Source: Jacaranda mimosifolia
Taxonomy: Eukaryota > Streptophyta > Magnoliopsida > Lamiales > Bignoniaceae
DNA: 64,000 nucleotides
Direction: 5' to 3'
Assembly (NCBI GenBank): GCA_018894105.1
Contig: CM032131.1
Coordinates: 5,978,501 to 6,042,500 of the forward strand
Position numbers and translations under genes: made by a program. The notes under the pieces are model-generated. The model saw nothing but the letters and a program-made list of their open reading frames with translations. It ran no database searches and was not told the origin of the DNA. Below, one piece after another: positions 49,236 through 61,000 of the stretch (its first letter is position 1; each line of letters begins with the position of its first letter).

Positions 49236-49789
49236 GATCCCCACAACCATGCCCACAGGATGGACCAAGCACCTAACCATCTTGGCTACATGTCCAAAAG
49301 TCATTGTTAGCGTTTATTCAATTATTTATTCATCTCTTCCATATAAAGCTCTCAAACAATTTCACATGTTATCAAACAAATATTATTTTATTTTTAAAAA
49401 TAAAATAATAATTGTCATTTGAATAAATAAAATAAGAGTATCAAATAGTGAATTAAAAGAAATAAATAAAAAGTGTGAGATAATTATATAACATAGCTGC
49501 ATGAAGCAAAGAAATTTTATTACATATATGTATATATAAATTGTTAGGTAAATGCTTAATATTTTTGTAGAAGAGCTTATAATATAAAATACTTTATTTT
49601 AGAAATTTATAAAAAAAATATTTATAAAAAATAATTGGCATTACATATATATAAATATTAAAAAATTGTGAACAAAACCCTTTAAAGTGAAAAACAAAGG
49701 ACAATCTACTAAGCAAAAGTAACAATATTATTAATTCTGGTGGATTAGAAAAATCAGCACGAAGTTATTCATTCAGGGAATGTTATACT

Positions 49790-49970
49790 AACCGCCGCCA
49801 TTTATTATGAATTCCGCGGCAGTTTCAAAAAACCACCACTAAATGGCTAATTCAGTGGCGGTTTGGATAAATTGTTGTTCAGCCACCGTCAAATTAATAT
49901 TTTGAGGCAGTTGAGACAAACCATCACAAAATATATGCCGCGATTAATCTATTTTCTTGTAGTGTGTGTG
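49790..49970. mobile_element. Second CACTA-type right end nested in the large element
   Basis: The segment ends ctattttcttgtagtg, the inverse of CACTACAAGAAAATAG. Before it are repeated GGCGGTTT / AACCGCCGCC / GGCAGTTT words in both orientations, a subterminal array different from GTAACGAA. A degraded copy of its last part (gcggcagttt.. ctattttcttgtggcg) occurs at about 50858-50916. No left partner end was found. Confidence 0.6.
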
Positions 49971-51132
49971 TGTGTGTGTATACTATATATGTATATAAGT
50001 TTGAATAGTTATAAATATTGAATATTATTTAATTCGAAATGAATAAATAGAATAAATAGATAAAAATAAAAGTAATTTAAATTTTATTGATAAATTTATA
50101 TATATATATATGTATATTATATATGTGAATAATTATAAATGGAAAAAATAAGTATACATGTATGAATAATTCGAAAGAAAAAAAATAAAAATAACAATTA
50201 TTTAAAATTTTATAGATAAATTTATATATATATGTATAAAATGAGAATATATGAAATAATGAGAAATTTTGATTTTGATTATTTGAAAGGTTAACAACTT
50301 TTTTTGTTATTCACTATTTTTTTGTTATTTGCAAAATATAATATGAATATCCAATTATATTTATAAAAAAATTTGAGAATGAATACAATAATTTGTTTTT
50401 TCTATATTTTATTTTACATTATAATTTCATCCTCATATTTGTCACTAATTCATATTTTAAATCAATTTTAAGTTTATAGTTATTTTATCAATTTACTATA
50501 GTTTTAACTTTATATGATTAATGCCAAACTCTTTTCTTCACTTAATTATTCAATAACTAAGTTATGAGTCAAATTAAAAGGCTTCTATTAACTTATATAC
50601 TAATATTGATTTTAACTTTATAATTATTTTATATATTTATTTTGATTTATTTTACTTTTTTTATCTTTACTATCATAGTTTTGTCTTAACTTAATTGATT
50701 TTTAATCAAAAATTAAAATTAAATAAGATTGTTTTTAAAAAATAATTGGCATTACATATATACATATATATATATATATATTAAAAAATAGTGGACAAAA
50801 CCCTTTAAAGTTAAAAACAAAGAGCAATCTAATAAGTAAAAGAAATAATATTATTAATTGCGGCAGTTTAGAAAAATCAGCGCAAAGTGTATGATTAACC
50901 TATTTTCTTGTGGCGTATATATATACACTATATATGTAAATAAGTACGAATAAAAAATTATATTATACATATTTATAAATACTAAATATTATTTAATTCG
51001 GAATGAATAAATAGAAAAATAGATAAAAATAATTATTGATAAATTTATAAATATGTATATTATATTTATATGAATATGTATAAATAGAAAAAAATAAGCG
51101 TACATGTATATTTATAAATATGTATATTATAT

Positions 51133-52742
51133 TTGCGTTAATTAAGTATAGAAAATTTTCAATAAATGTATGTTCAAATTGTGCATATCAATATATTATT
51201 AGTACAAAATATTTTAATTTTTAAAATGAAATTAATTACACATAAAGACTAAAGTTTGTAGAATTTATAAATAATTTTTCTAAAATTTTTTTGTTCAAAA
51301 ACAATGTCCTAATAATTACTAACAAAAAATAGAATTAAATTTTTAACCTCCATAATAATACATCATAATTCATCTTATAATATAAGATAAAATAAATAAT
51401 TTTTGTACATACTATTTATACACAAAATTGAGTGAGGAGCAAAAATTTGGAGGGAATAAAAAAATAATCAGGGAATTCATTTTTGGAGGGAAATTATTTT
51501 TTTAAGGAAATATAATATATAGACCAACTAATTCTTAAGAACAATTTGTTCAGGTCTATGAAAGTTAATAATCATATTTAATAATATACTTTAAGTTAAT
51601 ACTTTTTTTACACTACATTAAACCACAAAAATTATCTTCATTTTAGCAATTTATATAGTAAAACATATACACAATTAACATATAGATATCTATAAGTTAT
51701 AAAAATCTTTAATTGGCCAATACAATGATTAAAATACGAAATGTAAAATTAACAGGTCTAACTTCAGAGACCGTTTTCTTTTCATTAATTATTATGGCAA
51801 ACTAGATTTCTTTGTTTTCTTTTGTTATTCAGGTGTGTTACCTTTAACTATTTATTTTAAGGAGTCTTTAGAATTTTTCTAAATAAATATTGTAATAAAT
51901 TATAATAAAAAATTAAATTGTTAAGCACCAAAATTTATAAGTCCAAATTATATTATTTAACTACTTTAACTATAATAGAAAATCATTTAATAATTTAAAA
52001 AATTATATGTCAATTCATCATATAAAGCTAAGATAAAAGAAATTAATTTTGCTATAGATTATTTATACAAAAAAATGGAGGAGCTAAAATTTAGAGAAAT
52101 CGAAAAAATGAAAAAAAAATTCATTAATGTTAGAGGGAATCAATTTTTTGGAAGAAATCAAGTTAAATTATTATGTCAAACTAATAATAAAAACAATTGT
52201 TAATATTTTTTATGGGCCAAATTTTGGAGGGAATACAAAGTTGGAGGGAAACAAAATTGCATTGCCATCCAAATTCATTAAATAAATTTATACATATGTG
52301 TAAAATAAGAATATATGAAATAATGAGAAATGAGAAATAATGATAAATTTATATACGTATAAGATGAGAAATATATGATGAATCTTCTTTAAATTATATA
52401 TATATGTATATGTATACTACATATGCATATAAGTATGAATAAAAAATTATATTATATATATTTTTTTATAAATATTAAATATTATTTAATTTGGAATGAA
52501 TAAATAAAAAAATAGATAAAATAAAAATAATTTAAATTTTATTGATAAATTTATAAATATGTATATTACATATATGTGAATAAGTATAAATGAAAAAAAT
52601 AAGTGTACATGTATGAATAATTAGAAAGAAAAAAGATAAAAAAGAAAATTATTTAAAATTATGTTAAATTGGCAACAAATGTGGAGGGGAGGCGGTGTGC
52701 ACGGTTTTATAAACATAAGAAAGTTATTTTGTATATAATTTT
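51133..52742 (+). repeat. Direct duplication inside the CACTA element, copy 1
   Basis: Begins gcgttaattaagtatagaaa and ends near gttattttgtatataatttt. It matches 54689-56530 in order along nearly its whole length, with scattered substitutions and small indels. No coding frame. Confidence 0.88.
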
Positions 52743-54688
52743 TTTCATAGGAGTGTTTGATGCTTATTTTACAAATCACAAGGGGGTAAATTGCAACTAG
52801 TCCAATAAAATTATTATCATGTCAATGGAGCCTTTACTTTTCTTTTCCTCGCTAACGTAGTGTTTGGTTATATTGAAAAAATTACAATTTTTATCCCATT
52901 GGATAGGGGGTATGCACGTTTGGTGCTTAGGTTGACACTTATAGGACCAAAATTCTAAATTTTTTAACACATTTGGGATAGCACCTCAACTTCCGTTAGT
53001 GTTCGGAATAAACTGTTACATTAAAATAAATTAATTACCCAACAACCCCAAAATTTTAATTTATTTTAAAAATTCCACAAATTTTGAAATGCCCAATCAA
53101 TTTTCATTAAAATAATAATAATTTTTTTTTAATAAAATATATAACAAAATCCTCCTAGAAAAATTAAAATTTTTATATATCAATATATATATATATCATA
53201 TAAATACACAAATATGTATACATACATGACCCACCCCCTCCCCCAACCCTCACCGCCGGCCATGGTCTGTGGCCGACCGCTGGCTGTGGCCAGTGGCTAG
53301 ATCTGGCCACTGGCCACTGGCCACAGCCAGCGGTCAGCCATGGCAGGCGGCCGCCCAGCAGCCAGATCTGGCCGTTGGGTTGCGGCCGACCATGGCCATG
53401 GCGCGGCTAGGGGTGGGGTGGGAGGGGGCTTGTTGGAAGGGACAGGGATGGCTGGGGGGTGGGGGGAAGGAGGAAAAAGTATATATATATATATGTATGT
53501 ATGTATATATACATTTTAACATATTATAATTATAAATATTTATTTATTTAAAATCATTAAAATTATATTGTTAGGATAAATTTTTAGATTTTATTTTTAT
53601 TTAAATTATTTATTTTGATTAAAACTCTAGATCTCACACATCTTATTCTTTCACATAATGTGGGAGGTCAAGAGTTCTAGTCTTAACAAATTCTTGATGT
53701 GCGTGTGTATAAATAAAAAAAAACACATCTTGACTTATTTATTTTTTATTAATTAATAAATTTAATAAAATTAGTTTAAATTAGGGTTTATTTATTTATG
53801 AATTGGAGTATTTTATCAAAATATTTTAGCAAAATGATTTTTCAGAAGTGGGGTTGGGGAATATTATGATTATTTGTTTGTATTTTGGATCATAGATGAA
53901 AAATAAATTTAGAATTATTTATTTATTTATTTGTATTTTAGGTGGGAACAAGATATCATATCAATAATTTTTTTATTGGGTTGGTAGGGTAAAATTGACA
54001 TTTTGAAATTACTATTGTTAGTATGATATTTTTAGATCTTATTTTTATTTTTAAATTATTTAATTTAGTTAATAAATATTTTTTATATTTAATAAATATA
54101 TTCAACTTAATCTAATTAAATTGTTTTAGATATGATTATTTTTTAATAATATTGAGATGTAATTTAAAAACAAAATTATATTTAATTAAGAGATGGATTT
54201 GTTTTTTATTCTTATTTTATAATTAATAAATATGTTTAATTAAATTTGATTAAATTACTTTAGATATGTTGATGGTTTTTATTTTTATTTTTTTAATTCA
54301 ACTTCAATTAAAAGATTATTAAATATTTTAAAAAAATATTAATAAAATTATTTAAATTTATTTTGAGTAATTTAAATAATATTGTAATTAAACCCCCATG
54401 TTAAAGTTATAAATAAGTCCAAGGGTATTTTTGACTAAAAAATAATCAAAGCAGCTTTTAAAGGATATTTTTGAATTTTAATATAAATTTTTAACAATAT
54501 CTACAAATTTGTTAAGGATACTAACAGTTCTTCAAATATTTAATTAAATATATGGGGATAAAAAATAATTTTATTAAACTTATAACTATATTACTAAGTT
54601 TATATTATAATGTCATGAGTATTTTAAAATAATTTTAAAATTTCCAACCATATTAAAGTTACACAAGTTGATCAATTTTGAAACAATT
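52743..54688. other. Spacer between the two direct copies, including a GC island
   Basis: AT-rich apart from the island at 53221-53470. Text such as gggtaaattgcaactagtcc at about 52785 is typical of plant transposon DNA. No gene recognised; the frame at 53269-53529 is low-complexity in the GC island. Confidence 0.5.
53221..53470. repeat. GC island with perfect 23-base inverted repeat
   Basis: Arms 53275-53297 and 53313-53335 are exact inverse complements (outer end GACCGCTGG), with a 15-base loop containing AGATCTGG. CCATGG lies just outside each arm. The island is flanked by TATA-type microsatellites, like the island at 22272-22455, with which it shares CCAGATCTGG and GGCGGCCGCC. Confidence 0.85.
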
Positions 54689-56530
54689 TGCGTTAATTAA
54701 GTGTACAAAATTTTCACTAAATGTATGTTCAAATTGTCCACATCAATATATTATTAGTACAAAATATTTTAATTTTTAAAATAAAATTAATTACAAATAA
54801 AGACTAAAGTTTTTAGAATTTATAAATAATTTTTCTAAAGTCTTTTTGTTCAAAAACAATGTTCTAATAAATAATAACAAAAAATATAATTAAATTTTTA
54901 ACCCCCATAATACTACATCAAATTCATCTTATAATATAAGATAAAATAAATAATTTTTGTATATACTATTTAGACACAAAATGGAGGGAGAAGCAAAATT
55001 TTGGAGGAAAACTTGTTTTTTTGAAGCAAATATAATACATAGACCAACTAATTCTTAAAAACAACTTGTTCAGATTCATAAAAGTTAATAATCATTCAAT
55101 TTAATAATATACTTTATGTTAATATTTTTTTACACTATATTAGACCATGAAAGTTATATTCATTTTAGCAATTTATATAGTAAAACATACACACAATGAA
55201 CATATAGATATCTATAAGTTATAAAAATCTTTAACCGACCAATACAATGATTAAAAATTAAAATGTAACATTAACAAGCCTAACTTCAAGGATTGTTTTC
55301 TTTTCATTAAGTATTATGGTAAACTAGATTTCTTTCTTTTCTTTTGCTATTCAAGTATGTAACCTTCAACTATTTATTTTAAGGAGCTTTTAGAATTTTT
55401 CTAAAAGAATATTGTAATGAATTATAAGAAAAAAATTAAATTCTTAAGCACCAAAATTTATAAGTTCAAATTATATGTTATTTAACTATTTTAACTATAA
55501 TAGAAAGTCATTTAATAATTTAAAAAATTATATGTCAATTCATCATATAATCTAAGATAAAAAAAAATTAAGTTTGTTATAAATTATTTATACAAAAAAA
55601 AAATGGAGGACCTAAAATTTAAAGGAATTGAAAAAATGAAGAGAATTCATTATTATTAGTGGGAATCAAATTTTTGAAAGAAATCAAATAAAATTATTAT
55701 GTCAAACTAATAAAAAAAACAATTGTTAACATTTTTTATGGCCCAAATTTTGGAGGGAATACAAAGTTGGAGGGAAACAAAATTGCATTGCTATCCAAAT
55801 TCATTAAAAAAAATTATACATATGTATAAAATAAGAATATATGAAATAATGAGAAATGAGAAATAATGATAAATTTATATATGTATAAAATGAGAAATAT
55901 ATGATGAATCTTCTTTAAATTTTATTGAAATTTATATATATGTATATATATACTATATATGTATATAAGTATGAATAAAAAATTATATTATATACATTTT
56001 TATAAATATTAAATATTTTTTAATTCAGAATGAATAAATAGAAAAAAATAGATAAAATAAAAGTAATTTAAAATTTATTTATAAATTTATATATATGGTT
56101 ATTATATATATGTGAATAAGTATAAATAGAAAAAATAAGTATACATGTATGAATAATTAGAAAGAAAAAAGATAAAAATAAAAATTATTTAAAATTTTAT
56201 AGATAAATTTATATATATAAATATCTAAAAAATGAGAATATATGAAATAATGAGAAATAATGATAAATTTATATATATGCATAAAATAAGAAATAAATGA
56301 AATAATTGAAGAAGAGAAAATTGAGAATAAAAAGAAAAAAAAAAGAAAAATAATAAAATATGATGATAAAAAGTTATTTAAATTGAATTGTAAATATGTG
56401 AAATGATTAAGTGTAAATTGGTATTTTTATATTAAAATTATATTAAATGGGCAACAAATATGGAAGGGGAGATGGTGTGCGTGGTTTTATAAAATATAAA
56501 AAAGTTATTTTGTGTGTATATATATATATA
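54689..56530 (+). repeat. Direct duplication inside the CACTA element, copy 2
   Basis: Begins gcgttaattaagtgtacaaa and ends near gttattttgtgtgtatatat. Shared internal words include ggagggaatacaaagttgg and agaccaactaattcttaa. Another, shorter repeat (tactatatatgtatataag to gaatgaataaatag) occurs in both copies and again at 49978-50265 and 50918-51115. Confidence 0.88.
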
Positions 56531-56579
56531 TTCACAGTAGGGTTTGAAATTAAAACAAATATTTGAAATAATTATTTTT

Positions 56580-56800
56580 AATCAAATTGGTAGGTTGGAT
56601 TGGGTGGATTTGAGTTGGTGAGTTGATCAAATAAAAATCAGGTCGACCCGAATCTGACCTAAATCGATTTAGGTTGGGTTAGTGTTGAATATTTTTAAGT
56701 TGTCATAAAGTTGGGTTGGTATAGAGTCGATAAAATTAATATTATACCCCTACTTCAACCCAACCCGAACTCACACGATCCACCCAAATTGCCACCCCTA
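56580..56800. mobile_element. hAT-like non-autonomous element fragment
   Basis: The right side read in inverse gives TAGGGGTGGCAATTTGGGTG, like the (C/T)AGGGGTGGCAA ends common in plant hAT-type MITEs, followed inward by repeated GGGTTGGGTT. The left end is not clear and no 8-bp duplication was found. Confidence 0.45.
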
Positions 56801-56809
56801 TAATGACAC

Positions 56810-57575
56810 CAATTCATTATAAAATTAGTGAAGCCCAATTAATAAAAAAAGAGTTGCTAAAGCCCAATTAATCAACTATGCAATTTGATGTCAAACCCAA
56901 TCTTTACCAAATGACATTAATTTACTAAAAAATTGGTGTACTCATATTAATAAAAGAAAAGTTGTAAAAGTACAATTAATCAATTTTTTAGGTTAATGTC
57001 ATATCCAATTCATTTTGAAATCCAATTCAACTAATTTACTAAGAGAATTATTAAAGCTCAATTAATGAAAAGGAAGTTGGTAAAGCCCAATTAATGAATT
57101 CTTCAAATTAGTATGAACCCAATTTGCCAATTCACTAAAATATTAGTTAAGCCCAATTAGTTAAAAAAAAAAAAAAAGCTGTTCAACTCAAATCAATCAA
57201 TTATTTGAACTAATGTGAAGCCCAATTAATAAAAAATAAGCTCAGTTCCTTGAAGAAAGTTTGATTCATCATTTACCTCACTTCAAATTTGTTCAAGACC
57301 AACTCTTAAAATGAAGCCTAATTCGCCACTTAATTTACTCTAAATTTGGTCAAATCTATTTCATAAATGAAAACTCCCAATTCATTGAATAATTCACAAA
57401 AAAGTTATAACGCCTAATATTTAAAGAAATTACCCCAACTAATGGATTATTCACTTCAAATTTCTTCAACCTCATTCTTTAAAATAAAATCTGATTCAAT
57501 AATAATTCATTAAAAAATTGATTAAGCCCAATTAACAAATTCTTTATATTATTGTGAAGTCCATTTTGTGAACAA
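56810..57575. repeat. Degenerate tandem repeat around AAGCCCAATTAAT
   Basis: At least eight variants of (A)AAGCCCAATTAAT(C/G/A)AA spaced roughly 50-90 bases apart, alternating with AATTTACTAAAAAATT and TTCAAATTA words. Confidence 0.7.
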
Positions 57576-57689
57576 AAGCCCAACCCACAAGTATTAGTAA
57601 AAGTTGAATTTAATATTCATTTATAATTAGTAACACAAATCATTGTTACCATCTGTGTACAATTGATATTTGGAGGGAATGAATTTTGG

Positions 57690-58025
57690 AGGGAAGTTAC
57701 TTAAAGTTTAGTAACTAAAAACTTTGTTATAATATTTTATATTTGTAACAAATATTTTGTTGTTACAAAAGGTACCAAATTTTGTTACAAATATATCTTC
57801 TTATATGACGAAAAATGTTATATGTAAGAAAATAACTTTTTCTGTAACGAATTATTATTTACTTACGAATATAAAAAATTTAAGGTAACGAATTTGAGTT
57901 AAAGGTAACAAAACTTTTACTCTGTTACTCAAGAAAATGTTATTTGTAACAAAAAATCAAATTTGTTACAATAAATCTAATATATGTAACGAATTTTATC
58001 TTTGTTACCAAAATTTTTGTTACGT
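57690..58025. repeat. Right subterminal GTAACGAA/GTTACAAA array of the CACTA element
   Basis: Repeated ggtaacgaat, tttgttacaa, gtaacaaa and cgttac-related words, in inverted arrangement to the left array and more decayed (CG to TG/CA changes). Confidence 0.8.
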
Positions 58026-58046
58026 GAAGTGCAATTTGTTGTAGTG

Positions 58047-61000
58047 TCTCTTTCTCATTTCCTTGAGTTTCTTATTCTATTTTCACATAAACAATCCATT
58101 ACACTAAAAATTATTTATTAAAATAGATTGACAGCCAAAAGCTAAATAGTTAAACCCTAATTTTCTTATTGATTATATGCTCTAGAAAATGATGGCTAAC
58201 ATAATGAAATTTGGTAATAGAAATAATACACACATTGCCGTCAAGAGAAAATACAACCCACAACTATAACTATAGTAAAAAATCTTATTTACCAAAGTTA
58301 GAGGACAAGTGAATTGGAAATGAAGCTACTTACATCATTTGCTTCATTGATTTGGTGAAATTGGATACCACAATTGCTTCCTCTGCAGACACCAGGATGA
58401 TAGTGCAATCAAATTAAAATTAAATTAATATGTTGGTGAACAATATATTGTTTTTACCTTTTGTATGCAATTAGGGGAAAAAAAATAAAAAAACTAAAAA
58501 ATTGAATAAGCCATAAACTTACATAGAATAGGTAACTCAACAGAAACAATTAGGACACCAATGTATCAAAAGCAGCATTACGTACAACTAAGAGGGAAAT
58601 TAAAAATCAAATCAAATGAGTTCCAATATTAAGGTAACAAAAAGGCTTTCAATCTACAAAGGATAAATTATGCATACTTTTATAGAAAAAGAAAATGCTA
58701 TCAATAAAAAGATAAATATTTCTTGAATTCTTGAAAGAATACATTTGAACCCATCAAATCAGCAAAAGTCTCCATTGAATTTCAATTCTTGCACCATTTC
58801 CTTGTGTAGCCAATATTAATTCCAAGTCAACTTTGACTAAAAACAAATGAAGTCAGCTGTGCTATGCCTAGAAAATTAAAGCTAAGTATCCTTCTGTTGG
58901 TTCTAAGCTGCTGCAATAGCAGTTCCAATTTGTGCAGCAGCACAAAACCCTTGGATAGAAGTATTTCATGCACACGCCTTTGCAGCAATTTGAAACTTAA
59001 TTCTAAATTCAAGAAATAAGCCACTGGTCCTATCTCCATGTCAATTGTACCAAAATTGAAAAAAAAAAAGAAAAAAAAAAGCCAACTGTGCCAAAGTAAA
59101 GCAAAAGACCACCCTAGCATGATCATCTTTCTGCACTCATAAGTCTAATATTGTTTAAAGATAACATTAGCAACATGGTTTTCAGTTCTACTCAAAGCCA
59201 TCAAAATTTATTTCATATCAGAACCAACAACCAAACATTCCCAACTCAGTAGCACAGAATAATTTCATGGACATATATAGGTCGCAATACTTGTGCGACA
59301 CATAAAGCTTTCCACAAACTCTGTGCAAATTCAAACTCATATCATATTTGCAGTAGTAAGTAGTCAATAATCAAGCTTTTATCCGTCCAAGTTACTGTGC
59401 AGAAACACTTTCCATAATCATTCCATGCATAGATAGTTTCTAGAAAATATTCAAAACTCTATAGCCAGATTGATTTTCTGCTCTAATCACACAAGTACAA
59501 CATTGTGTGACCAGATCATGTCTCCAACTAAATTTTCCTATACAGCAAACAGTAGAACTTATAGCAAGAAATAACCAAACTGTTCTACCAGCAACATAAA
59601 AAACTTTAAGAAATTAAATCCACACTTCCCAGCAATTGTGTACATATCTCTATATTAGTAAGAAGCAAAATCTTGTGCAGCATCGCAAATCATCACCAAA
59701 AATAACTTTAGAAAAAAAAAAAAATCTTCAAGCTGAAGCTCTAAATATTTTTAGTGTTTTGAAACTTTTGTGCATACCATACCACCCAATAATCTGTGCA
59801 ATTACCAAACAAGTTGTGCAACATCCCAAATCACCACACAATTCAGAAGATATCTAGTAACAAAAGATTGAGCCTACATGATTATCTTATTCAATGATAT
59901 ATGATTACTAAAAAGCATAACATAAACAATTGCAAAACCCCTGGAGCTCATATATAGAACTCGAAGCACAAAAAATATCTATTTTATAATAAATAAGCCG
60001 ACTATTGCATACATGTTCAAAACTTGGTCTTAATGATATTAACAAGGATATTCATGGGCATTGTATCCATTTAAATAACGTACTTTAGAAAAATATGGAT
60101 TATATGTTTTTTAGAAGATATAAAATTTTGAAATATTAAAAGGGATTATAATATTTCAAAATTTACTATCTTACAAGGAAAATAATTTCAAATATAAAGC
60201 ATGAGCAAGGAAATAACCATTTACCATAGTCCATATGAAGCATCTCCCATTTTCTTAATGTTCAAACTACGAAAGTGGCATCAAGATATACTACAACTTC
60301 GCTTTCCACTTCTCTTTTTCTGATTTTGTTGAACAAATAAATAATCAATTACCATCCTATTGAAGATTGTGAAAAAATAAAAATAAACATGTGGCAGATG
60401 ATCGATCATCACTCTTTCCTCTACCACCTTTCTCTTGAGAGAATGCTTAACTTTGAAGATGCATTTCAGTGCTTTCTTTTTCAGAAAACCAATTCTAATC
60501 CTCCTTTGATCCTCAGAATTAGGTTTTCATCTTTCATCACCGCCATATGATCCTTAAAAGCCTGTTCCACCAGACACAAACACAGATACATGTAAAAAAA
60601 ATACTTTGAAATTTGAAAGGACTCACTTAGTATTTAGGTTTTTAGGAGTGTAACTAACATGTCTATTCCTAAAGGTTTCAACCAACAATGTTTACACTTT
60701 AAAGCTCAACGCAACAACAATATTAAACTGATAGCTATGAAGAACTACCAGTCAACTCCAAGTATTAAGAAATAACTAATGACTCTAGCACCTTTATCCA
60801 ATACTTGACCTCTAGGACTAAGGTTTGCCGCATGGATAAAAAGATAGACATTGAATGAAAACAGCACCTAGGTGTCGAATGCAATAAGGCAAAACCATTA
60901 TGTGCAGGAATGTATGTAAGGAAACTAAATAAACCTCTTAACCTAATGTCATGCTCCAAATTACATGTAAATAAAGGCCCAGTCCACCATACATTTAGTA

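Larger units (their letters stand above)
47825..58046. mobile_element. CACTA element, about 10.2 kb, apparently non-autonomous
   Basis: The left end CACTACAACAAATTACACTT and the inverse of the right end (CACTACAACAAATTGCACTT) agree at 19 of 20 bases. The flanking three bases are ACT and TCT, so the expected 3-bp duplication is imperfect. Just inside both ends are many GTAACGAA words in both orientations (47850-48285; 57690-58025), the subterminal transposase-binding pattern of CACTA elements. No frame in the interior resembles a CACTA transposase (TNPD) or TNPA. The interior is a composite of other repeats. Confidence 0.85.

Noticed and set aside
48545..49310. Long overlapping frames on both strands (up to 233 codons)
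   Set aside because: They lie in a GC-rich minisatellite where stop codons are rare; products are low-complexity Gly/Ala/Pro/Arg text repeating with the 187-bp DNA unit.
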